DNA from: Lachnospiraceae bacterium
GTDB lineage: Bacteria; Bacillota; Clostridia; Lachnospirales; Lachnospiraceae
Assembly: GCA_900770345.1 (NCBI GenBank)
Contig: CAAGKF010000230.1
Location: 1-64,000 of the forward strand
Length of the DNA: 64,000 nucleotides
Direction of reading: 5' to 3'
Shown: positions 1 through 6,348 of the stretch, one piece after another
Numbering within the stretch: position 1 is the stretch's first letter
Layout of the letters: every line of letters begins with the position of its first letter
The notes under the pieces: generated by a model
What the model was told of the DNA's origin: nothing
Seen by the model: only the letters and a program-made list of their open reading frames with translations
Databases searched by the model: none
Translations under genes and position numbers: made by a program

Positions 1-2
1 AA

Positions 3-276
3 ATGATGATTGAGACAAGCCGTTTGATTTTACTACCCCTATACTTTTGATGAGAAGCGGGTTCGGGGATGGATTGAAAGAAATATGCAGCGGTACAGAA
101 TCTTTGGGTTTGGCCTGTGAGCGGTTTGCTTAAAAGAATCCGGAGAGATGATTGGTGACTGTGGGCTTACGATGCAGAATATCGGTGGCGTTATTAAGCC
201 TGAAATCGGATATCACATTCGAGGAGATATGCAACGGAAAGGATATGCAAAAGAAGCGGCATCCGCAGTTCGGCTT
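3..276 (+). pseudogene. Decayed GNAT-family N-acetyltransferase
   Basis: A start-like segment reads MMIETSRLILLPLYF and then stops at 48-50. The reading shifts one base and continues from about 46 as FDEKRVRGWIERN, passes a TGA at 118-120 (where a Trp would fit), and goes on through GEMIGDCGLTMQN and RGDMQRKGYAKEA. The ETSRLIL start, the GDCGL strand and the RKGYAKEA acetyl-CoA-binding turn are typical of GNAT acetyltransferases. The middle is partly deleted and the 3' end runs into an IS66-type transposon gene lying in the opposite direction. It is clearly non-functional; the substrate of the ancestor cannot be inferred. Confidence 0.6.
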
Positions 277-477
277 TTCCGGTGCCGGCAGCTCAACAAA
301 TCCTGCCTGTTGTAATGCAGCAGCCTTAACTTTACGAAGCCAGTAATAATAAGCATCACGGGATAAGTTGTGTTGCTGGCAGTATTCATCGACTTTCAGA
401 CCGCTGGCTCTACAATCTTTAATAATGGAAGCCCATTCGGTAAGGCGGATCTGAGTAGTAGCAAGTTTTGTATTCAT
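130..477 (-). pseudogene. Truncated IS66 accessory protein TnpA
   Basis: Residues 1 to about 71 match the IS66 TnpA pattern: RLTEWASIIKDCRASGLKV, then EYCQQHNLSRDAYYYWLRK, a helix-turn-helix-like DNA-binding region ending in a FVELP motif. TnpA acts with TnpB in IS66 transposition. From about residue 72 the frame enters the antisense of the GNAT remnant and encodes nonsense. The start is well supported by AGGAGG about 10 bases upstream. The normal C-terminus and the downstream tnpB/tnpC are missing, so the product is probably inactive. Confidence 0.6.
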
Positions 478-554
478 TGTCGTCTCCTCCTGCAGAAAGC
501 GCAGGTGAAGGAATAAAAGGCTTTACGATTAACTTTGTCCAGATGGGTGTTCCA

Positions 555-815
555 CTAGTGGGTACGGCAGACATCGGAGCAAAATTTCACCGGCTTGCGG
601 CCCGGAGTCTGAGTCAGCGGTTTGCCGCAATTACGGCAGCAGTTCGGGTCAGGCTTTTCTTCTGTATGCACAGCCGCTTTGGTGCCAGTCAGATTGCTTC
701 TGCGGCAGAAGGCAGACACTTGATTCTTCGTCAGGCCCAGAGAGGAAGCGATGGTGGCGTATCCATATCCGTCCTGTCGTAATTTTATAATTTGCTGTTT
801 CTGTTCGTTTGTCAT
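555..815 (-). CDS. Small helix-turn-helix / zinc-finger protein of the IS remnant, C-terminally truncated
   Basis: The 86-residue product begins with a resolvase/sigma-like helix-turn-helix (about residues 4-40, with DGYGYATIASSLGL and KNQVSAFCRR). A zinc-finger segment follows with paired cysteines (NCCRNCG at about 58-64 and FCSDVC at about 78-83). The TAG at 555-557 looks premature. Reading through it gives WNTHLDKVNRKAFYSFTCAF in the same frame, ending just before tnpA, so the ancestral protein was longer. It precedes TnpA on the same strand by about 75 bases and is likely a DNA-binding helper or regulator of the element; the exact role is unknown. Confidence 0.55.
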   Translation of the reverse strand: MTNEQKQQIIKLRQDGYGYATIASSLGLTKNQVSAFCRRSNLTGTKAAVHTEEKPDPNCCRNCGKPLTQTPGRKPVKFCSDVCRTH

Positions 816-818
816 AGC

Positions 819-837
819 GACCTCTGTTTCTGAGGTC
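819..837 (-). promoter_or_regulatory. Hairpin sequestering the ribosome binding site of the IS helix-turn-helix gene
   Basis: On the minus strand GACCTC and GAGGTC form a perfect 6-bp stem around a 7-base loop. The downstream arm is part of AGAGGTC, the Shine-Dalgarno of the gene starting at 815. A longer transcript entering from outside would fold and hide the site, a known self-limiting device of insertion sequences. The hairpin is seen directly; its function is inferred. Confidence 0.4.
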
Positions 838-903
838 CCAACGGGTTATCCTCACTCCCTTTTGGAGATGGGAGAGCCGTTTTGACGAACTTGCGCATAA
901 AAA

Positions 904-936
904 ACAGGGCCTGCCGGAAAAAATCCAACAGACCCT
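904..936 (-). terminator. Intrinsic terminator of the phage lysis gene
   Basis: On the minus strand a CAGGGTCTG / CAGGCCCTG imperfect stem is followed at once by TTTTTT, just downstream of the SH3 segment of the endolysin. It marks the end of the phage-derived transcript. Confidence 0.65.
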
Positions 937-944
937 GCATGGCG

Positions 945-1189
945 TTATATGATTTTAGCGTAGTCAAGGGAGATCCAGCCAGCGCCAGATTTCAACTTGC
1001 CCCATTTGGTAGCGCTTTCGCCCTCGGCCTCTGCCACAATAGTGAAAACACCAACACCGGTGAAATGACCGGTCTTATCGTAGTTAGTGTCGGGACCCTT
1101 GCGGATGTTCAGATTGGCGATGACGATACGGACACGATAAGGCTCGAAAGTAGAAGTCTCGGTCTTAGTTTCCGTCATTGTCGAAAACG
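945..1189 (-). pseudogene. Detached C-terminal SH3 domain of the phage endolysin
   Basis: In a frame different from the amidase gene, the minus strand encodes a bacterial SH3 domain (RIVIANLNIRKGPDTNYDKTG through KWGKLKSGAGWISLDYAKII) that ends properly at a stop. SH3b domains of this type target lysins to the cell wall. The linker TETKTETSTFEPYRV begins exactly where the amidase frame hits its stop, so the two parts are one gene split by a frameshift at about 1165-1180. Confidence 0.65.
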
Positions 1190-1917
1190 GAATAGTCGGT
1201 GTTCTCATCGGCCTTTGCCTTGGCATTAGCCAGAACACGGTAAGCGCCCAGCTGGGATTTGCTGTCTTTCCAAGTCTTACGCACACGGTAATACCCGGAG
1301 GTCAGCTTTTCAGGATAGCTGGTTGTGTTGCTTTCCGGCTGCGCTGTCTCGGTTTCCATAGCAGCCTTGACCGCCTTTCGGAAACGGTCCATCGTGTAGC
1401 CTGTATTCAGCTGCTTCCAAAGGTGTTCCGGGTCACCGTGATTGCTGGCGATGCCACGCTTATAACCTTCCGCATGGCTGATGATCACGCCATCAGCGGT
1501 CGGGTCAAGGCTGTATTCCTTGCAAAGATATGCAAACAGCTCGACCGCAGCTTCGTAGGTGCGCTTGGCCACTGCCTTTGCTGTCGTTGTATCAGAGCAG
1601 GTAAAGATTGCGCCGCCGGTGTATTTGATGCAGGCAGGCTCACACATTTCAACACCGATGTGAGTGTTGTTGGAGCTGCCGCCACCATGCCAGCCACGAT
1701 GGTTCCAAGGCAAGGTCTGGTAAACGGCGCCGTCATTGCCATCGATGAAGCTGTGAACACAGGCACGGTCGTAGCTTTCACTGTTCCAGTTCTTGATGAA
1801 AACTGCAGAGCTGGGCTGAGGACAGCCGACGGAGTGGAGCATCAAACCTTTGACTGTGATTTTCTTCCCGGCCTTGTAGCACGGGTTCTTTGTTAAAATC
1901 GATTCAACCAACTTCAT
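1165..1917 (-). CDS. Phage endolysin, N-acetylmuramoyl-L-alanine amidase (frameshifted)
   Basis: This is an amidase_2 (T7-lysozyme-like) enzyme that cleaves the bond between muramic acid and L-alanine of peptidoglycan during phage lysis. The catalytic domain spans residues 1 to about 175. Likely zinc ligands are the His of MLHSVG (about residue 28), the His of ISHAEGYKRG and those of NHGDPEHLW. A linker (about 175-235, with YYRVRKTWKDSKSQLGAYRV) follows before a premature stop; the SH3 domain lies downstream in another frame. The catalytic part looks intact but lacks its wall-targeting module. A truncated holin gene lies directly upstream, the usual lysis-cassette order. Confidence 0.7.
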   Translation of the reverse strand: MKLVESILTKNPCYKAGKKITVKGLMLHSVGCPQPSSAVFIKNWNSESYDRACVHSFIDGNDGAVYQTLPWNHRGWHGGGSSNNTHIGVEMCEPACIKYTGGAIFTCSDTTTAKAVAKRTYEAAVELFAYLCKEYSLDPTADGVIISHAEGYKRGIASNHGDPEHLWKQLNTGYTMDRFRKAVKAAMETETAQPESNTTSYPEKLTSGYYRVRKTWKDSKSQLGAYRVLANAKAKADENTDYSVFDNDGN

Positions 1918-1918
1918 A

Positions 1919-2101
1919 TTATTTGTCCTCGCTTTCTGTGTTTTCAGCTCTGTCGTGGAGCTGCTCCAAGATGTCCTTCAACTTTTCCGGGATAGGCAGG
2001 CCGAGATGTGCCGCATTCTCCAGAAGGGATACACCTTCATTGGAAAGGTAGAAGAAGATAACCGCAGTTCTCATAACAGAGCCGGTGCCGACCATTTCCA
2101 C
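1919..2101 (-). pseudogene. Phage holin, N-terminally truncated
   Basis: The 60-residue frame keeps the C-terminal part of a clostridial phage holin: AVIFFYLSNEGVSLLENAAH followed by GLPIPEKLKDILEQLHDR and an acidic tail. The family normally has about 130-150 residues with two or three membrane helices, and the first helices are missing here. Just beyond its start the sequence becomes an integrase fragment in the opposite direction, so a recombination junction at about 2100 removed the 5' part. It ends one base before the endolysin start. Confidence 0.55.
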
Positions 2102-2608
2102 ATTAAGCTTTATGATGACGGTTATTCTTACAGCACTATCGCAAGTATCCGTGGTGTGGTAAAACCGGCGTTTCAGATGGCTTATACCGAGGATATTATC
2201 CGCAGAAATCCTTTTGAGTTCCGATTGGATATTATCCCAAACAACACACAGAAAAGAGTCGCACTGTCACCAAAACAGCAGGAGTAGTTCCTTGAGTTCG
2301 TAAAGAACGACAAGCACTTCTGCAGATATTTGGATGAAATCAAGATTCTTCTTGGAACCGGAATGCGAATCAGCGAGCTTTGCGGACTGACAATTTCGGA
2401 TCTGGATTTTGACCGCAGAAGAATCCGTGTGGACCATCAGCTGGTCAGAACGCAGGATGGAAAACGCTATATTGAGAAAACAAAAACAGAATGTGGCTGC
2501 CGCTACATACCAATGAGCGATGAAGTCTATGAAAGTTTCTATGAACACAACCTCAAAAAGCATATAAAATCAACGGTTTCAAGTAATAGGGAAGTATCCA
2601 CAACATGA
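2102..2608 (+). pseudogene. Tyrosine recombinase (integrative-element integrase) fragment
   Basis: The frame enters at KLYDDGYSYSTIASIRGVV (core-binding domain), runs to LSPKQQE, meets TAG at 2285-2287, and continues in the same frame as FLEFVKNDKHFCRYLDEIKI. It then reaches the catalytic box GTGMRISELCGL (first catalytic Arg) and TKTECGCRYIPMSDEVYE (catalytic Lys region). It ends before the His-x-x-Arg and Tyr boxes. It resembles the integrases of Tn916/Tn1549-type elements in gut Firmicutes. With both ends missing plus an internal stop it cannot be active. Confidence 0.7.
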
Positions 2609-2645
2609 AAGAATGTAAAAAGCCTGCTCACGTCATTCCACTCCT

Positions 2646-3101
2646 TCAGTGACTGAGCACATATTCCAGCAGAGCGTTGCACCCCTCGCTTACATCCTGC
2701 CAGGTGGCATTAAAATCACCTGTATACCAGGGGTCGGCAACGTCGCGGTTGCTTCCGGTGAATTCCAGAAGTTTGAATATCTTGTGATCCGGATCACCTC
2801 CGGCTATGGATTTCATGTTTCTGATATTCCAGGTATCCATACCGATCAGGTAATCGAAATCTTTATAATCAGACCGGCGCATCTGCTTGGCGTGATGGCC
2901 TTCGCAGGAAATATGGGCCGCTGCCAGTTTCTGCCTTGTTCCGCGGTGAACCGGATTGCCGATCTCTTCCGTGGAGGTGGCAGCGGAGTCAATAAAGAAT
3001 TCGCCGGAAAGGTCGTGCTTATTTACCAGATCCTGGAAATAATACTCGCTCATTGGGCTGCGGCAAATATTTCCATGACACACAAAAAGTATTTTAATCA
3101 T
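2646..3101 (-). CDS. Low-molecular-weight protein-tyrosine-phosphatase
   Basis: This 151-residue cytoplasmic enzyme hydrolyses phosphotyrosine on proteins. The signature C-x5-R-S loop is CHGNICRS at residues 8-15, with Cys8 the nucleophile and Arg14 the phosphate binder. The general-acid aspartate lies in ADPWYTG (Asp at about 123). Length and both motifs are normal for the family, so it should be active. It stands alone, convergent with the integrase remnant and divergent from the marR cassette. The physiological substrate is not indicated by the context. Confidence 0.9.
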   Translation of the reverse strand: MIKILFVCHGNICRSPMSEYYFQDLVNKHDLSGEFFIDSAATSTEEIGNPVHRGTRQKLAAAHISCEGHHAKQMRRSDYKDFDYLIGMDTWNIRNMKSIAGGDPDHKIFKLLEFTGSNRDVADPWYTGDFNATWQDVSEGCNALLEYVLSH

Positions 3102-3231
3102 CTTAAAATTATCCTTTCATAAATCTGCTCATGCAAATCTCCGTAACTCTGCGCTGATTCACAGAAAAATATAATCTAATAATATATTATAGCACAATAA
3201 TCATTTTCAGGTATGGAATTTTTAAAATAAC

Positions 3232-3280
3232 TTGACAATGGTATGATTTCATACTATATTAATCAGGTACGATTTCGTAC
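3232..3280 (+). promoter_or_regulatory. marR promoter with two palindromic operators
   Basis: TTGACA (3232-3237) and TATATT (3255-3260) are separated by 17 bases, a good sigma-A promoter. The perfect palindrome GTATGATTTCATAC fills 3241-3254 in the spacer, and a sister palindrome GTACGATTTCGTAC lies at 3267-3280 around the expected transcription start. Centres are 26 bases apart. The placement fits autorepression by the MarR protein encoded directly downstream. A ribosome binding site AAAGGAG lies at 3282-3288. Confidence 0.75.
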
Positions 3281-3297
3281 TAAAGGAGAATACCAAA

Positions 3298-3753
3298 ATG
3301 AAAACTTTTATTTCCAATGAGATGAAACGCTATAATCACCTGATAGGAGAGATTGATGCGGTATATCATGAAATTTCTTTTAATCTGGGCTTATCTGACA
3401 GTGCAATGAAAATTCTTTATACAATCTGCGATAATGGTGACAGCTGCCTTCTGCAGGAGATAAGCCGTCGTTCCGGTGTAAGTAAACAGACTATCAATTC
3501 TGCAATTCGTAAACTGGAAAAGGAAGGCATTGTTTATTTAAAATCAGTCGGCCCTAAGAATAAAGATGTTTGCCTGACAGACGAAGGAAAAAAAATGGCA
3601 AGGCGTACTGCTGTACGATTGATTGAGATTGAAAATGATATATTTGCATCATGGGAAAAGAACGATGTGGAAAAATATCTTGAACTGACGGAGAGGTTTC
3701 TGATTTCTCTTAAAGAAAAAAGCAAAAATTACAGTGGAGGAAAGGGACTGTGA
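3298..3753 (+). CDS. MarR-family transcriptional regulator
   Basis: This 151-residue protein has the MarR layout: an N-terminal helix pair, a winged helix at about residues 50-105 (LLQEISRRSGVSKQTINSAIRKLEKEG, then the wing YLKSVGPKNKDVCLTDEGKK), and a C-terminal dimerisation helix. MarR proteins usually repress neighbouring efflux or resistance genes and release DNA on binding a ligand. Its start follows AAAGGAG by 9 bases. The stop overlaps the GTG start of the next gene (GTGA), so the cassette is translationally coupled. The twin palindromes in its promoter are its likely operators. Confidence 0.85.
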   Translation: MKTFISNEMKRYNHLIGEIDAVYHEISFNLGLSDSAMKILYTICDNGDSCLLQEISRRSGVSKQTINSAIRKLEKEGIVYLKSVGPKNKDVCLTDEGKKMARRTAVRLIEIENDIFASWEKNDVEKYLELTERFLISLKEKSKNYSGGKGL

Positions 3754-4418
3754 GAATTAGAACTGCGGGAATTGGAACTGCGAGAATCGTTACGATAAGC
3801 CGTGAGTTTGGCAGCGGAGGAAGGGAACTTGGAAAACGTCTCGCCGATTTATTGGAATGTGATTATTATGATAGGGAAATCATTACTGCGATAGCAGCCA
3901 ACCGGAATTTGGATGAGGGCTATGTTGCCAGAACACTTGATAATCATGGATGGGAGAATATACCATTGTCCTTTCGTCATACTTTTCTGTCAGGCACACC
4001 TTCGATGCAGACAGTTCTGCTCCTGGAGCAAAAGAAGATTATTGAGCAGATTGCTGAAACTGGAAAGGATTGCGTAATTGTCGGAAGAAATGCAGATGTG
4101 CTGTTGTCCGGGTATGATCCGTTTAATATTTTTGTATGCGCTGATATGGATGCCAAAGTTCGGCGCTGCTTCGACATGGCTGACAAGAATGAGAATCTTT
4201 CACGAAAAGAAATGGAACGTAAAATTCGCTGTATTGATAAAAGCCGTTCCCAGACACGTGAAATTATTACGGAAAGCAAATGGGGTGACCGGGCTTCCTA
4301 TCACCTCGTAGTAAATACAACAGATTGGACAATAAAAGAACTGGCACCGGCGGTAAAAGTTTTTGTAGAATGCTGGTTTGGGAGAAAAAATGAACATTCA
4401 ATAATCAGATCACTTTAA
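3750..4418 (+). CDS. Cytidylate kinase-like P-loop protein in a marR/MATE cassette
   Basis: This 222-residue member of the cytidylate-kinase-like family has a P-loop-like SREFGSGGRELGKRL starting at residue 17, a VGRNAD box (about 112-117), and an Arg-rich lid region (RKEMERKIRCIDKSRSQTR). True CMP kinase (Cmk) has a different sequence; these paralogues are common in Clostridia and their substrate is not established. It starts at GTG overlapping the marR stop, and its 3' end overlaps the ancestral MATE start at 4390. The three genes form one operon. A role tied to a transported compound is possible but only inferred from position. Confidence 0.7.
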   Translation: MRIRTAGIGTARIVTISREFGSGGRELGKRLADLLECDYYDREIITAIAANRNLDEGYVARTLDNHGWENIPLSFRHTFLSGTPSMQTVLLLEQKKIIEQIAETGKDCVIVGRNADVLLSGYDPFNIFVCADMDAKVRRCFDMADKNENLSRKEMERKIRCIDKSRSQTREIITESKWGDRASYHLVVNTTDWTIKELAPAVKVFVECWFGRKNEHSIIRSL

Positions 4419-4458
4419 TTATAGAAAATTATTACGTTTTACTTTACCATCCATCATT

Positions 4459-5718
4459 ATGCTTGTGTTCACGTCCATATATGGTGTAGTCGATGGATTT
4501 TTTGTATCGAATTTTGTCGGAAAAACACCGTTTACTGCTGTTAATTTTGTGATGCCTTTTCTGATGATCCTCGGTTCTTTGGGATTTATGTTCGGAACCG
4601 GCGGAGGTGCACTCATTGCGAAAACAATGGGTGAAGGCAAGATTGAAAAAGCAAAGCATTTGTTTTCGCTTATAATTTACACATCAATTGTCTGTGGTAT
4701 TGTGCAGGCGTTTTTGGGGTTTATTTTCCTTCGCCCTTTGGCATCTGTGTTAGGGGCAGAAGGACAGCTGTTAGAAGACAGTGTGAAATACGGACGCATT
4801 ATTTTAATGGCAATTCCGGCATATGTTTTACAATATGAATTTCAATGTTTGTTTCCCGTCGCTGAAAAGCCGACTCTCGGACTTTATGTGACGATCACGG
4901 CAGGACTTGCCAATATGACGCTGGATGGATTGTTTGTGGCAGTATTCCGTTGGGGACTTGAAGGGGCAGCGGCTGCCACGGCAATCAGTCAGTGCGTAGG
5001 CGGTATTGTTCCGCTCATCTATTTTGCACGTCCCAATGACAGCCTTCTGAGGCTCGGCAAAACGGAGCTTGATGGAAAATCACTCGCCAAAACCTGTATT
5101 AATGGTTCATCGGAATTGATGAGTAACATTGCAATGTCTGTTGTAAGTATGCTTTATAATGTACAATTACTGAAATACGCCGGAGAGGACGGAATTGCGG
5201 CGTATGGGGTACTTATGTATGTCAGTATGATATTTCAGGCGATATTTATTGGTTATTCGGTTGGAACAGCTCCGGTTATCGGATATCATTTTGGTGCGAA
5301 GAATGCGAAAGAGCTGAAGGGATTATTGAGAAAAAGTCTTGTGTTGATTGGCGCATTTGCAGTAGTTATGTTCTCTGCCTCGTATATTTTTGCAGGACCG
5401 CTTTCTGTTCTGTTTGTGGGCTATGATGAGGAACTGCTGAGTTTAACTGTCCGTGCATTCTCGATTTTTTCTTTTTCTTTTCTCTTTTCGGGATTTGCGA
5501 TTTTTGGCTCCTCTTTTTTTACTGCATTAAACGATGGATTAGTTTCTGCGGCAATATCATTTATGAGAACTTTGGTATTTCAGATTGCAGCTGTTTTGAT
5601 CTTTCCTTTCTTTTGGAAAGTGGATGGCATCTGGCTGTCTATAGTTGCATCAGAAATGATGGCGGTAGTTGTCACAGCGCTTTTTCTGCGGGCAGATCAA
5701 AAGAAATACGAATATTAG
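4459..5718 (+). CDS. MATE-family efflux transporter, N-terminus interrupted by a nonsense codon
   Basis: The frame encodes a multi-helix MATE (NorM/DinF-type) cation-coupled drug/organic-compound exporter, with typical stretches such as GVVDGFFVSNFVG and GTGGGALIAKTMGEGK. The natural start is almost certainly ATG 4390: it has GGGAGA just upstream and reads MNIQ, then TAA at 4402-4404, then SDHFNYRKLLRFTLPSII in the same frame into the present Met at 4459. The intact gene would have 442 codons. Starting at 4459 removes about half of helix 1, and no good ribosome site precedes it. It is probably a recent pseudogene, or restored by suppression or strain variation. Confidence 0.75.
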   Translation: MLVFTSIYGVVDGFFVSNFVGKTPFTAVNFVMPFLMILGSLGFMFGTGGGALIAKTMGEGKIEKAKHLFSLIIYTSIVCGIVQAFLGFIFLRPLASVLGAEGQLLEDSVKYGRIILMAIPAYVLQYEFQCLFPVAEKPTLGLYVTITAGLANMTLDGLFVAVFRWGLEGAAAATAISQCVGGIVPLIYFARPNDSLLRLGKTELDGKSLAKTCINGSSELMSNIAMSVVSMLYNVQLLKYAGEDGIAAYGVLMYVSMIFQAIFIGYSVGTAPVIGYHFGAKNAKELKGLLRKSLVLIGAFAVVMFSASYIFAGPLSVLFVGYDEELLSLTVRAFSIFSFSFLFSGFAIFGSSFFTALNDGLVSAAISFMRTLVFQIAAVLIFPFFWKVDGIWLSIVASEMMAVVVTALFLRADQKKYEY

Positions 5719-5729
5719 AGAAGAGACTT

Positions 5730-5990
5730 TTATTCAGTATATTTAAGATTTGCTATGAAGCGTATATTGTTCCCCCATGCCCGCATGGCATCCAATACGT
5801 GTTTCAGACTATATCCCAGCTCCGTCAGGGTATAATCAAGGCAGGGAGGAACCCCTGCATAAACTTTACGGGTCAGTAAACCGCTTTCTTCCATTTACCT
5901 TAACTGTGCTGTCAACACCTTCTCCTTATAAATTTTAATTCGGCATATTTCTGCCATACATCGAATTTCCGTTTTCAGCCGCCGGCCGAC
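5730..5990 (-). pseudogene. HxlR-family regulator remnant
   Basis: The minus strand reads ICRIKIYKEKVLTAQLR, a stop, then MEESGLLTRKVYAGVPPCLD and YTLTELGYSLKHVLDAMRAW. This is the winged helix of an HxlR (DUF24) repressor (compare the family pattern KVLTxQLRELExxGLI...VPPxVEYxLTxLG). The 5' end, including the conserved N-terminal Cys region, is unrecognisable, and an in-frame stop interrupts the domain. HxlR genes often neighbour MATE exporters, and this one may once have controlled the adjacent cassette. Confidence 0.6.
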
Positions 5991-6037
5991 TGTTAACCAG
6001 AAGCTGACAAATAGTTGACTAATATTTCAAAATTCCA

Positions 6038-6066
6038 TTGACAAAGCCGTCCCACGGGATTATAAT
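6038..6066 (+). promoter_or_regulatory. Consensus sigma-A promoter of a noncoding transcript
   Basis: TTGACA at 6038-6043 and TATAAT at 6061-6066 with a 17-base spacer give a perfect match to both hexamers. Transcription should start at about 6072-6074. No open reading frame of note follows before the terminator at 6261-6294. Confidence 0.75.
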
Positions 6067-6071
6067 CGCAG

Positions 6072-6294
6072 TGTGAGTAAAACAGAGTATGTTTTGCGAA
6101 GCGAATTATTGATTGAGTTAGAAGCTCAAATTTTATAAGTTGATTACTTTATAATCAGTGCGAAGGCATGTCATCTTGTGAAACGGTCAATATGAGTAGC
6201 GGATTTTACATACAATACTCTGAATTATTCATAGCTTTTTATTGTTGAATGACGGTGAATAGAGCAAGTAGACTTTGTCTGCCTGCTCTTTTTT
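6072..6294 (+). ncRNA. Candidate structured noncoding RNA (6S-like RNA or attenuator leader of the polyamine operon)
   Basis: About 220 nt lie between a perfect promoter and an intrinsic terminator, with no plausible coding frame. The ends pair: 6072-6080 with 6225-6233 (9 pairs with G-U), a symmetric AA/AA internal loop, then CAGAGTAT (6083-6090) with ATACTCTG (6215-6222). Inside are TATTGATTG (6107-6115) against CGGTCAATA (6184-6192) and, as alternatives, small hairpins at 6113-6129 and 6133-6154. A long interrupted rod with a bulged centre resembles 6S RNA. Equally, the terminator lies 55 bases before speA, as in a riboswitch-type leader. I recognise no known family by sequence. Confidence 0.5.
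6261..6294 (+). terminator. Intrinsic terminator upstream of speA
   Basis: A 13-base stem (AGAGCAAGTAGAC with GTCTGCCTGCTCT, one mismatch and one G-U) closes on a TTT loop and is followed by a run of six T. It ends the noncoding transcript, or acts as an attenuator for the polyamine operon. Confidence 0.75.
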
Positions 6295-6348
6295 GGTTTC
6301 AAAAATGGGTTTGAAACAGGATTTTTATGGTGGCGGAGGAATGAGAAG

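Larger units (their letters stand above)
262..895 (-). mobile_element. IS66-type insertion sequence remnant (left part only)
   Basis: On the minus strand there is a short upstream regulatory stretch, a helix-turn-helix/zinc-finger gene, and then a TnpA-like gene with a good AGGAGG site. This order suggests the 5' part of an IS66-family element. The tnpB and tnpC genes that should follow are absent, because the sequence switches into an antisense acetyltransferase remnant at about 265-285. The outer limit near 870-895 is a guess from where the phage terminator region begins; I could not identify both terminal inverted repeats. Confidence 0.45.

Noticed and set aside
3750..4418. Identification as the true cytidylate kinase gene cmk
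   Set aside because: The P-loop reads SREFGSGGRELG rather than the Cmk pattern, and the context is a regulator/exporter cassette rather than the usual cmk neighbourhood.
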